A stretch of 64,000 nt of DNA from Druceiella hillmani (lineage: Eukaryota; Arthropoda; Insecta; Lepidoptera; Hepialidae): positions 22,814,001 to 22,878,000 of the forward strand of contig JAYKKI010000029.1 in assembly GCA_039881145.1 (NCBI GenBank), given 5' to 3'. Position 1 is the stretch's first letter. Each line of letters starts with the position of its first letter. Under the pieces are notes generated by a model. It ran no database searches. It had not been told where the DNA came from and saw only the letters and a list, made by a program, of their open reading frames with translations. Both the position numbers and the translations under genes were made by a program. Positions 48,871-59,540 of this stretch are shown here, in pieces.

Positions 48871-50029
48871 AGGACATACATCTAAATGTGCCTGGCCGTT
48901 TCGTTTAGCCGTCTTTATAGATGAATATAATTACACGCTTTATTTGATTGGGTATACGTTTCTATTTAGATCGATGCTATAAATATTAAATTAGTTTACC
49001 AGGTTCTTGCAGTTTGAAACAGAAATTTGGAGCAAGAGTTTTAATAGGTTTTTTAATCAATCGATTTAAAATATTTAATATCACATGTTTTGCTATTTAT
49101 ACAGCCGATACAAAGATTTCTGTACTGTGGGCACAGATATTTGTTCCTCAAATAGGTGGCGAAAAGTATGTGAACTTGTTGACTGATATATGAATTAATA
49201 TTATTATTGTGCTTAATAAGATATTTAAATATACGCACAGGATTAATTTCGACGGTTAGGTTGGGTCAAACATAATTTGTTTAACAGTTGCATGTTGAAG
49301 TTTTTACTGTAAAAATTTTATCACTCGTCAAATTTCATTACCGGAAAAACAAAACAGTTTTTTTATTTAGGAAATTTTGCAGCATACTGTGTAAGCAAAG
49401 TTATACAGTTATATGAGGGTAAATAAATGTGAATATCTGGAAATGTTATGTAAACTTAGAGTGGTATCTACACATATTGGCGTTTTTTTATCTGAACACT
49501 TTGTATACTAATACTGAAAGCGTATTAATGAAAAACTAAAATACAAAAAAGTGTGTTTATATACAAGTGGAATGGAATAAAAAAATATAAATGAAAAATA
49601 CGTCACATAATTCTATTCTATTCTGTGCTTTATTTGAATATTATAACTATCATTATAACTTTTGTCATAAACTTTGCTTAATTAAAACAGTTGATTCACA
49701 AATAAGAGCCAGTAAACTTGCTTTTACGACTAAGATCAATCCAGAAATCGACATTAAATAAATGAATAAAATAGAACAATATTATTTATTAGTATATAAT
49801 AAATATTTGAAACGCCTTTTGCCCTGGCTGCCTTTGTGTTCAATTAATAACTCGAACGGATATTCTTACTAAAACCACTGTTACTTAATACGTAACGAAA
49901 GAGAGTTTGGGAAAATCGACCCTTATCTCTGCAAGTATTTACTTAACATCATACAATACTAATTAGAATTCAAGCCTCACTTTCAAACAAATTCATATAA
50001 TTGAAAAAGGTTTTAAAGGGCTCCTCCCT
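48871..50029. other. AT-rich stretch, nothing recognised
   Basis: No structure seen. Confidence 0.5.
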
Positions 50030-50115
50030 TCAGTCCATCTATATACTTCCCCCGCAGTCCGAGAGCGAAAGCTCTCGTACGTACGTGGGATGGACGAGCT
50101 TAAAGCTTCCGTAGG
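50030..50115. promoter_or_regulatory. Small GC-rich island with a GAAA-loop hairpin
   Basis: CGAGAGC (50060-50066), GAAA and GCTCTCG (50071-50077) form a perfect 7-bp stem closed by a GNRA-type tetraloop, directly followed by TACGTACGTGGG and preceded by a pyrimidine-rich stretch. It could be an RNA structure or a chance DNA palindrome. Confidence 0.35.
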
Positions 50116-51354
50116 TTAAGAAAAGGAAATACGCTTCTTTATCATTCGCTTTAATAAATGGCTTTTCTGAGATTTCGCTTGGCTTTTATGGATAGATTTA
50201 AGTACAACGGTCATTATGAATACTCATTATTATTGCGAGCACGAAGGAGACCGAAAATTTGAATAAATATTCTTTTTTTTTGCTTTGAATGGATTTTATT
50301 TTTAAGTAGCCAAGGTAGGATAATTGTGTATGTTTTAATGGATATTGGTTTATTATTTCGTTATTTAATGGCCTTTTTGCAATATGATTTTATATATGAA
50401 TTATTCATAGTATTAAAATTCTATGTATTTCCTTTTAAAAACTCTATTCGCATGTATGTTTTGTTAACGAATCAATGTATACAGCTTGATTTATTGAAAT
50501 TATTTGTAGAAAAATATGTAAATAAATATTAATTCAACATCCTTTCCGCCGTAATTTTTTTTTCATCGTTTTTAAATATAATATAAAAATAAACAAGTCC
50601 TTTGTATTCCTAATCACACTTTCTATAATGTCACTTTAAAGTCAAAAATAATTGCTTTGTGCTCAACATTTTTGCAAGTCAGAACGAACTTTTTAAAATT
50701 TTCTTTTGGGTTAATACGTACTTTAGCTCTTACCATCAACTGATGTATTTTAGATATTAATAGATATGTCAGACATTCGAACACGGTAAATGTGAGATAT
50801 TGCGGAGATAAAATATAATATTCTTTAGTCATAAATTATAGATCTTTCAAAAACAATACAAAGAGAAGAACAAAACAAAATCAAAACGACTGAGTTATTT
50901 CAGCAAAATAGTCTTCGCCAATCTCTCCTGGAGCTACGAATCGGATTATGGTTTAACAATTAGCAAACGTTTTATCCGTATTTTAATTAAAAAAGGATGT
51001 TGAATTGATGACTTTATGCGTATTCGTACCGGAAACTAAACCCAAAGTCTTCCGCCGCATCAAAGTGCTAAATACTATAGGAATCTTGCTTCAAATTCTT
51101 TTCTTTGATCGTATATCGTAGATTATGAATCTACAGATACTCGTGGATATAACAGTCAATGCGTGGAAGTAATAAAACTTGTTAGATTAAACAGCGAATG
51201 CATTATATACAGACTGCTCTGATTCAGAGAATGTTCCCAATAGAAAACCGCAGATACTCGGATATGTGTACAGTAGAGAACGTAGAAAATAATTTAGTGT
51301 ATTTCAATTGAGCTTTAATTGTATTTTTATATTAAAGTACATTTTCATATTTAT
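50116..51354. other. AT-rich stretch, nothing recognised
   Basis: Chance ORFs only. Confidence 0.5.
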
Positions 51355-51369
51355 CCTTAACAATAATAT

Positions 51370-51457
51370 AAACGAGAAAATTAAATTTCTTGTTTGTTAA
51401 TTTATCTCGCTTTCACGGCTCAACTGCGCAATAGATTTTGGTGAAATTTTGCATATA

Positions 51458-51460
<3 letters not shown>
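51370..51460 (+). mobile_element. Helitron-like repeat fragment
   Basis: TTTGTTAATTTATCTCGCTT, then TCACGGCTCAACTGCGCAAT and TTTTGGTGAAATTTTGCATA. It shares the TCTCGCTTTCAYGGCTCAAYT core with 17363-17475. The (TA)n tract to its right seems to have grown from its ATATATGC words. Confidence 0.5.

Positions 51461-51515
<55 letters not shown>
51461..51515. repeat. (TA)n microsatellite inside a repeat fragment
   Basis: About 27 TA units directly after the repeat fragment at 51370-51460. Confidence 0.95.
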
Positions 51516-51518
<3 letters not shown>

Positions 51519-52123
51519 TAGTTTTGGAAATAATCATAGAATTTTACCTCGGCCTGTAATATTTTTGTAGTAGTTAAAAAATTATCCAGTTAGAGACGAG
51601 AACGTGAAAAAAACCTTAGTTTCTTTACTTCACAACTGTTTAGTAATACCCAATGTTAAGATCAATTATTGTAATAAGATTTTATTTTTAAATTACATAG
51701 ACTGAGACAACTAGTGCAAAAGTATTCGTTAGTAGCGATGCTTTATTTTCTCTGTTAATTATTTGTGTAGAGAAAACAAGGTGTAAATGAAAATAAGTAA
51801 AGTAAGTCTAGCTTATTTCAGTTTTCGTTATGCTATTAGGCGTATTAAACCATATGCTCACCTTTATGTATGAAAACTAGTTTGTTAATTACGAGTACTT
51901 TAAGATTTTTCTTTTACAGCCTTATTATATTTCTTCATTAACTATTGACCTTAAAGAGAATTGATTTCACAACAATAATTGTAAAGTTAGTTTCCTTTTA
52001 GAATAAATAATATTTTTATTTTTAAAAGTTTTATTTTCCTACCCTTTTTTGAAGTCCTAGTTTTATATAAAACATGCTAATTGTGGCAGGTGTTTTTAAA
52101 AAACCGCATGACACCCATCCTAA
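51516..52123. other. AT-rich stretch, nothing recognised
   Basis: No structure seen. Confidence 0.5.
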
Positions 52124-52514
52124 TCCTAACTAATATTATAAATACGAAAGCATATTTGTTTGTCCTTCTTTCGCGTCGCAATGAAATATTTTTTGCTCAG
52201 TTGGCGGACCGGTAAACGATATATCCTAAATTCTTATTTGAAACAGACGAAATACACAAATGGAATTAGAAGCAACATCGCAACCGATCAATGTGATTTG
52301 TTTAAAACGCTACAGTACAATTACATATATGTATTTGTACTGTAGCGTTTTAGCTAATTTAGAGGAAAATACTTTGTTTTCATTGTCACTTGTATTATAA
52401 AGTCACAAAAATAAAATATTTCTCCGAATCATTCTAGGTGGTGCTGCATGTTTTAATTTCTCCCTATAAGTTTGTGACTATAAACACGCGAGCTAAGCCG
52501 CGGGTAAAAGCTAA
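52124..52514 (+). mobile_element. Non-autonomous Helitron (lepidopteran type), 391 bp, apparently complete
   Basis: The 5' end TCCTAACTAATATTATAAAT is preceded by A. The 3' end ACACGCGAGCTAAGCCGCGG, then GTAAAAGCTAA, is followed by T. TC...CTRR ends inserted between A and T, with a short GC hairpin just before the end, are the hallmarks of Helitrons. The words TATTATAAAT(A)CGAAAG, TTTGTTTGTCCTTC and AAGCCGCGGGTAAAAGCTA are, from memory, typical of abundant moth and butterfly elements. It encodes no transposase; ORFs at 52160-52345 and 52438-52830 are incidental. It carries an unusual hairpin (52304-52351). Confidence 0.8.
52304..52351. repeat. 48-nt near-perfect hairpin inside the Helitron
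   Basis: AAAACGCTACAGTACAA (52304-52320) and TTGTACTGTAGCGTTTT (52335-52351) are perfect reverse complements. The spacer TTACATATATGTAT is itself palindromic, so almost the whole 48 nt pairs. Confidence 0.92.
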
Positions 52515-52879
52515 TATATTTATAAAACGATATGTTGAAATCCAGCAGCATTTTTTAATGTCGATCTGTTTATCGTTAAAAAAATTGATGATCATTACAG
52601 GAGATTTTATAAAAATTAATTTTATGATAGATAGACCTCCTGTCCTTATTGATGTTTCTATCTCGTTTATAATTTTTTCTAAATTGAAACCAAGTTTTAT
52701 TCCAAGTCCACATCTCAGCAGATACGAAACATCCTATACAGACCAGTACATCCAGGCTCATCATTTGCGTGGATATTTATTTAGATTGCAGGTCCCGAGG
52801 CGAAGCGCATTAATAACAAGTATTCTATGAGCTTTTATTGCCCGATTTCAAATTTGGGTCATTTGATAGATTTGAATCG
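52515..52879. other. AT-rich stretch, nothing recognised
   Basis: A 130-codon ORF starting in the Helitron ends at 52830; no domain recognised, not called. Confidence 0.45.
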
Positions 52880-53050
52880 TTTTATTGTGAATGTATTTGC
52901 TCAGGCCCGCACGTCGGCGCTCTGTTTACGTCCGGTCTAAGAATAATTTTACATTTTATTTCCCGGATCTGATACAGTTTTATTAGTTGTGATGTGCGCT
53001 GGAAGGGTATCGACTGTGCGCGCCCACGCTCGTTTAGTTTAACATTATGT
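52880..53050. promoter_or_regulatory. GC-richer island
   Basis: Contains GCCCGCACGTCGGCGCTC and GTGCGCGCCCACGCTCG. No coding support. Confidence 0.3.
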
Positions 53051-56000
53051 AATTCGAGAAAGAAGGCGAATACATTTTTATTTTAAAGGTTATGTCATAT
53101 ATTATAACTACAGCCTTCTAAAATCATAAAATATTAACGAGATGAAACTATTTTTAAGCGCTGACATATTATTATATTGATAACGTATTGTTATATTATA
53201 AATATTGGCGTTGCCGTGACCAATAACCTCTGGAAAGCAGTTATTTAAAGTTCGTTAACTAAACGTTCGAAGGAAAATTCTGTTCTATCATTCAAAATTT
53301 GCCTTCCGCCATATGCTTCAACACTGCAATCTAAGTATTGGATGTAATTTTCGAAAATGTTTGCCTCAGAAAATAGTTTATGTAAAGTTAAGGTAACTGA
53401 AAATTTCCTTCAAGGTAACTGAAGATTTCAGACAAATTTGAAGTATACATGTTTGAATTTTTAGCTGTAGATTTGAATTTTTCTTTTAGATAGGAAATGG
53501 TGCAAAAGGACATACAGTTAAAATTAGAAATTATTTCATCACAGAAATATTTTTCTAAAGTGAATCAGATTATAAATCCTGGGATTCTAGGATGTGGTAC
53601 TGAGTTTTTCCACTAATTTGGAAAAAAAATTTTGATTTATACAAGTATAAAACAAAAAATTTAAGTACACTTGTGAATTGTGCGTATTATTTATACACGA
53701 CGAATGTTCATTGTAAAGGAGACTGGCGAAAATATGCCGGGCGTTTCAAAAATGAAAGATAATTTTTAAAAAATTGGTATTTTTAGAATGTAAAAATTCA
53801 AACAATTTATCGATTGACAGCCAGTAAAGAGCAAAAGTAAAATACAATTTATAATCATGATACAAAACGAAAAAGCTATCTTCATTCATGAAACCTTTTT
53901 AAGAAAAATTCCAAAAAATAATCCACATTGATCGTTTTTTAATGTATTCTCAATGCCTAAATTAATTTCAAAATAAAATGTAAACTAAACTGTTTTGTAA
54001 ACTAAACTCCTTTCGAATTTTATGTGACTTTTTGGATGACGTAATCGGGTCTGCGAGTTTCAATGACGTAATATGTTACGTTTACGTTTGGAAAATACAA
54101 CAGGATACAATTGGCACTTTGTTTCGTCTCGCTGGCTCGATGAGTTCCGTAGTAAAAGCATTTAAACTTCTGTTATGAAAAATAATGTTATCATAAAAAA
54201 AACTACAATATTTTTGATTTGTCTGATTGATGACTGAAATAAAGTTTTAAGGATCTTTTGTTTTTACTTTCTCTATATAAATAGTTATTCACTTTCTTAC
54301 AGTTACGACAAATAATATTAGAAATTACAGTATTCAGTAAAGTACACACCTGTCATTGCAAATCCTATCATTTGCATGGCAGATGTGTACCTACATATGA
54401 AAAAGGGATCGTTTTGCCATAATCCCCGCACGTAAATCTCCCAGGATTGGATATGATATCGGAAAAATTATTTACCAAACAATATTGGACACCACGATTT
54501 TCGGTACTAACTTAATAGAATTTCACGTAAATCTGATTTGCTTTACGAAGAATGAAAGTTATTTGTTGAAGCATATTGATATAATTTGTTTGATATCAAT
54601 ATTTTTTGTATTTAATAACTGTACTATGATATTCATCCGATATTAGTGACAATGAAACCAGCAAACATTATCTCCAATTTTCTATCTATCTGGTGTAGTT
54701 CCTTAAAAAATATCAAGCAATACTAAACACTTCATCGGACTTGTAATCTTTTATTATTTCGAATACAATAACATTCATTATTTGCATTCAGTAAAATACA
54801 ATTGAGAAATAGACAAATATAATGAGAAATATACGAATGTTCAGTGCCAAATCGCTACATTTAACGCGCAAAGCGACAGTGAAATCTAACTCAACCATTC
54901 TGTCTTTTCAATGTCTACGTAAGAAGTTACTTAAATCTTAATTACACTTCGATGTAGTTATACGTGCCGCGTGTAACAATATTTACGATCAGACCGACTG
55001 TAAAATTCAGATACAAATTTCACTTGTTATCTGCCGTTGTTCTTCGAAGAGACGGATTAGTAAAATTCATGTGGATGTTGCAATTTTTGTTTTAATGCAT
55101 GATTTATTTGTTATGTAAATAAAAATTTTCATATTCCGGCCTTTTTAAAAAGAATGAGTAAATGTACCTGACGCCAGTTCGTGGATTGATAAATAATTCA
55201 TATACAATTTACAACATTAACTGACACAAAAATCAAGGTATTAAATATTACCTTTTTTCTAAAACAAGACTAAAGTTCTTAATAATGTACCATTTTTAGA
55301 TGAAAACTAAAATTAATTGTCTTAATTTTCTAACTCAATATTTGTGTGCTTATCTCAACGATAAAAAATAGGATTATTTTAAAAGTTCAAATAAAAATTA
55401 AATGATCATATTTATTCACGTTAAAAAAAAAGAAGTTCCCCCGTCAATTAATATAAATATTTTTTCAGTCAATCATTTTTAATAAATGGATAGATTCGCT
55501 TAACGTTTTTTAAATAAATGTTTTTAATTCAGGTATAATTTAATTTAGACAACAACTATTAAAATATCATACTCTGCCTATATTCTGTGTGCTATTATAC
55601 CATATATGCAACAATATATTAATATAATATATTAATATAATGGTTATAGATAAGATGATTAAAAGGTATAATATATACCTTCCACGAAAGCTTTTTACTC
55701 ACAAGTGTATATTTCAATATCTTAATGCAATACTGGAATATTAAAAACAGACACCTTAGTGATGATGTCTCAGTATCTTAATGAAACTAAATTATATGAT
55801 ATTCGATGTAAAACTGGGTTGACGTTCCCACGACGAGTTAAATATTACACGAAACGCTGTGTTTTCCTAATTAAACAAAGTCAATTGTAAATAATACTGT
55901 CAATAAAAACTAAAAAAGTCAAATGACATAAACTTAAAATGAAATATATTCATGTTATCTATATCAGTCAAAAGCATAAGTTATTACAATTTGTTTATTA

Positions 56001-56179
56001 TTTATATTTATTTCCAAATGTATTTAATTTTTTTCGTAATATGTAGCAAAACAATGCCAATGTACCTATAAATTTATGACAATTGTTTACACCCCTACCA
56101 TCTAGTCTTCTTATCAATATCTGCAAAATAAAAACATTGTGACTGAAATATTTAAGTATCCCTCAATACTAGTATATAT
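53051..56179. other. AT-rich stretch, nothing recognised
   Basis: The longest featureless part of the window. AAGGTAACTGAA is locally repeated near 53390-53425, and TATATTAATATAATATATTA is a short palindromic AT tract near 55615. No exon, element end or longer repeat was recognised. Confidence 0.5.
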
Positions 56180-56420
56180 ACAAGGTATTATGAGAAATAA
56201 TTCTCTCGCACTTTTGTCCACCCTAATCTCATATATCCGTATAAAACGCATGCGCACGCGCATGTTGTGAGCTTCGTTCGTCGTGTCAGGCTATAAATAA
56301 CCCGTCCGTCCGTTACACAACGTATTGTAGTGCGCGCCGCCCGAGCGCCTGGACCGCCCGGCGCCCGCCTAAAAGCTTCACTGGGCGCCGCCCGCCCTGC
56401 TTTAATGTTAAGATTCAACT
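56180..56420 (+). promoter_or_regulatory. CpG-rich promoter-like island with NRF-1/Ewg and TATA sites
   Basis: The most CpG-dense block of the window (GTGCGCGCCGCCCGAGCGCC and following). TGCGCACGCGCA at 56251-56262 matches the NRF-1/Ewg consensus YGCGCAYGCGCR exactly. CTATAAATAA at 56291-56300 matches a TATA box about 40 bp downstream. Start sites would then be expected at about 56320-56330 on the plus strand. No ATG-led exon follows convincingly, so a non-coding transcript or untranslated first exon is possible. The minus-strand ORF (56188-56418) has no recognised domain. Promoter identity is inferred from motif order. Confidence 0.4.
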
Positions 56421-56971
56421 ATGTAAATATATTTTTATGTACGAATATTTATGACTTAATCATTGTTATATACAATTTAATGGTTATTAACACTTGTGGG
56501 TAATGGTATTTTTTGCAATTTGCCAAATGGATTAAAGTTAATTTTTTTTATTTCCGCTTCAAAAACGATAGTGACTATTAAACTCTACAGCCGCACACCA
56601 ATTTCGATTTTCCAAACGTATGACAAAGTCAATAATTTATAATCGAATTGTTCAATGATATAAAGTAATTTTTGAACAAGTATATAAATACATATATGTA
56701 CAATATTATTATTTATATCACTTGTAAAAACACAAAAAATTGTTTCAATCAATTTTTAAATATTTCTATAACTTCTATAGTATCGAAATATCTTTATAAC
56801 TTATTTCACATACTCTCAATTGTTATAATAAAAAACATTCAAAAATTAATAAACGTTTTTCCTTCATATATATTACAAATAGGCAACAAAATAATTTTTT
56901 TTATAAAACTTAAAAAAATTATGCCTCAGTGCATTACTAAATTTGTAAAAGCATACCATTAATTTTTGTAC
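56421..56971. other. AT-rich stretch, nothing recognised
   Basis: A 96-codon ORF (56672-56962) is Ile, Asn and Lys rich and judged to be chance. Confidence 0.5.
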
Positions 56972-57181
56972 ATACCATGCCTTGATAGAGAGGTATGAAA
57001 AATGAACGTCCATCAATAAAGGTGGATCTCACTAGTATGTAATAATACACATCTTCGAATAAAAAAACTACATCATCCGACTATTCAAAGACGTGTAGTG
57101 CAAGATACAGTTATCTTTTGATGAGATCCAGCTTTATTGATGGACGTTCGTATTTTAACTCCCTATCGAACTTATACCATG
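56972..57181. mobile_element. Short inverted-repeat element (MITE) with 8-bp flanking direct repeat
   Basis: GAACGTCCATCAATAAAG, GTGGATCTCA (57004-57031) faces its reverse complement at 57121-57148 with one or two mismatches, and weaker pairing reaches the outer ends (TTGATAGAGAGGT against TTCGATAGGGAGT). ATACCATG flanks both sides (56972-56979 and 57174-57181) and fits an 8-bp target duplication. The body is 194 bp with no ORF. An 8-bp duplication suggests a hAT-like origin, but the outer TIR ends are too worn to be sure. Confidence 0.75.
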
Positions 57182-57620
57182 TGCTTTAGTAAGAAAGTAC
57201 ATTACATTTGATGACAACTTATTAAACATTATAATAATATATTTTCTCCACTTTCTACAAGGCAGCCAATAATTTTGTGAGGGCCTCATTTTTTTGTTTT
57301 GCGACATACGCAAAGGGTGCAGCACACAGGTCTATCTAAAAATCGAGAAATTGAATGTAAAATACTACTCTATTATTAGTGATAGCTGTAATTTTATTTC
57401 GCTAACGATTCGGTAATAAAACAATAAGTCTTTATAATTTGGTCATATCAGTCCATCCGCCTGTCCGGAACACTCACATTTTCTAAAATTGTATAATGAA
57501 ATGTTGTATGTATGTGGTTCATACGTAGATCTCAATTAATATTTTGCAACATCTTAAAATATTTTTTAACGTACCACCCGCCGTTCAGGACGGGCGTAGG
57601 AAAGGTTTTAATATGAAACG
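57182..57620. other. AT-rich stretch, nothing firm
   Basis: GTCCATCCGCCTGTCCGGAA near 57452 recalls the decayed repeats elsewhere, but weakly. 57580-57600 (CACCCGCCGTTCAGGACGGG) is a GC-rich inverted repeat. Confidence 0.35.
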
Positions 57621-58283
57621 TTTGGATGGGAGTTAAAACGTTCTGATGGTACGTTGCAACGTGCCATTCGGCCAGTTTCGCGTCTTGTCGGCTCTTTCCG
57701 TCTTAATTCGGCCATCTTCACGTCTTGTTATTTTCGACTTAGCGCTTTTCTCTCTTCTACACTATACACAAGCTACGTTACGTGTTTTAGTGTATCAACA
57801 TTGTTTCTTATTTACTAATGCTTAAATCTCGTTTACATCGGTATATTACAATAAAGCGTCTTAAAACGTTAAAATCATTTAGTTATTTAAAATATGAGTT
57901 ACAGTAATAGTGAAAATTTAAAACTTTCGTGTCATATTTCAGCTAGCATCGTCCAATTGTCACTTATATGCCATCAAAACCAGAATCAACAGCTACTATT
58001 ACAGAAATAACGAAGGAATATTTGACAAAGCAACTTAACAGTATTATAAAATTAAAAATATATCTTCAATAGATTATTAAGAAATATTTCTGTAATAAAT
58101 TAATTATAATTAAAATTAAAATATTAAAAATAAATTAACATTTTATTATTAATTTTTATTTTATTATTACTATCTGAATATTTGTTTTTTCGTTCTCAAT
58201 TTGTTCAAATAAAACTATTTAACTATAAAAACTTCATAACATTTAGATGTTTCACATCCGTCAGGCGTCCCTTGACGACTCAC
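57621..58283 (+). mobile_element. Unclassified interspersed repeat, longer copy
   Basis: The head GGATGGGAGTTAAAACGTTC, then TGATGGTACG and CGTGCCATTCGGCCAGTTTC, and the tail (AACAGTATTATAAAATTAAA from 58037 to GGCGTCCCTTGACGACTCAC at 58283) match 59221-59540. About 340 bp between 57694 and 58035 is present only here, including TACACTA...TAGTGTA inverted words. No ORF of note, no clear TIR or poly-A; family unknown. Confidence 0.7.
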
Positions 58284-58649
58284 TTTTTTTTAAATGAAAT
58301 TTCCATTTACCATTTTTTCATTCTTAAGCCCTGCTTGCAAAATATTAATAATAATAAAATATATAATAATAAAATAATAATATAATAATAAAATATAAAT
58401 TAATAATTTTAAATGACGTTCAATGTATCCGACCCTCTAATTGTTCAACCCTGGTTTTGGTCAATTAAAAAAACGCGAGGATCTAGCATTTCATTATAGC
58501 TTTCCAATGAAATAATTTTAGTTAACTTGCATCAACAATTGCAGAAGTTAAAAACGACTACGAAATTCTGCTACGTGTTGTTTCAACACTGACTTTTCTG
58601 ATTATTTTTTTGTATTTTTAAGTGAATTTTTTAATTTTTTTGAAATATG
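58284..58649. other. AT-rich stretch, AAT-type runs
   Basis: 58345-58410 is a low-complexity AATAATAAAAT stretch. Nothing else was recognised. Confidence 0.5.
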
Positions 58650-59020
58650 ACATACGTCCATATATAACAGTGGCGGTAGTGGAATGGTTAACAAACGAAT
58701 TATACAGTTACGTTTTAAGTTATATTAAACATTTATCGCTCGCCCACATAATACATTGTATGCTCCGGCAGATATTTTCCGCATCGGCAATAATCGCAAT
58801 GTATCCAAAGCTTTATCGTTCGAGTGGCCGTATTGTGAACTGATTGATCTATTGTTTCACGTGCGGCCGTCTGCCGTTGTTCGCTCTGACCCGCCGAGTG
58901 TGCGGGGCCGCGCTCGCCCGTTTACGTGGAGCCACTCCGCTTTGTTGCGCGTTCGTAGCCGGTTGTCTGTTCGCTAATGGACGGTAGCCGGATAGCGTTT
59001 ATAGGTCATTCGGATGATGT
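58650..59020. promoter_or_regulatory. GC-rich island
   Basis: 58850-58980 is strongly CpG-rich (GTGTGCGGGGCCGCGCTCGC) with a CACGTG E-box at 58859. Two overlapping 73-codon ORFs have no recognised domain. Promoter or enhancer by composition. Confidence 0.35.
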
Positions 59021-59220
59021 GTTTCAGTTGGCCCATTGTATTTTTTGTTCCTCCTGAGATATGTATATAAACAACTGAACGCGGGCAGGTAACCTATTTT
59101 TGAAGGTAATAACGATTCTACACGCGCAGCCAATTAAAAGTAGCTAGAGGTGCCATGCCTTGTGCGCTTATTAATTTAAAATACAAATCTCTTTTCTGAT
59201 GTGAAATATCTAATGGCGCC

Positions 59221-59540
59221 TTTGAATGGGTGTTAAAACGTTCTGATGGCACGACGCGACGCGCCATTCCGCCAGCTTTGCGTATTGTCGGCTAACAGTA
59301 TTATAAAATTAAAAATATATTTTTAATACATTGTTAAGAATTATTTCTGTGATAAATTATTTCATAATAATAAAATAATACAATTAAACTGATATTGTAT
59401 TATTAAAAACTACCTGAATATTTCTTTTTCTTTCGTTTTCAATTCGATCAAATAAAAATATTTTAATATAAAAACACAAATAAAAATTTATGATAAGATA
59501 TTTTTTATACCTCTGCCAGGCGTCTCATGAAGGCTCACAA
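59221..59540 (+). mobile_element. Unclassified interspersed repeat, internally deleted copy
   Basis: Same head (GAATGGGTGTTAAAACGTTC, GCCATTCCGCCAGCTTTGCG) and tail (AACAGTATTATAAAATTAAA to CAGGCGTCTCATGAAGGCTC) as 57621-58283, with the inner 340 bp missing. The junction GTCGGCT|AACAG has at most 1-2 bp of shared sequence, as expected of an end-joining deletion. Confidence 0.7.

Noticed and set aside
55885..55905. TAATACTGTCA, matching the first 11 bases of microRNA miR-8
   Set aside because: The rest does not match and no hairpin forms around it.
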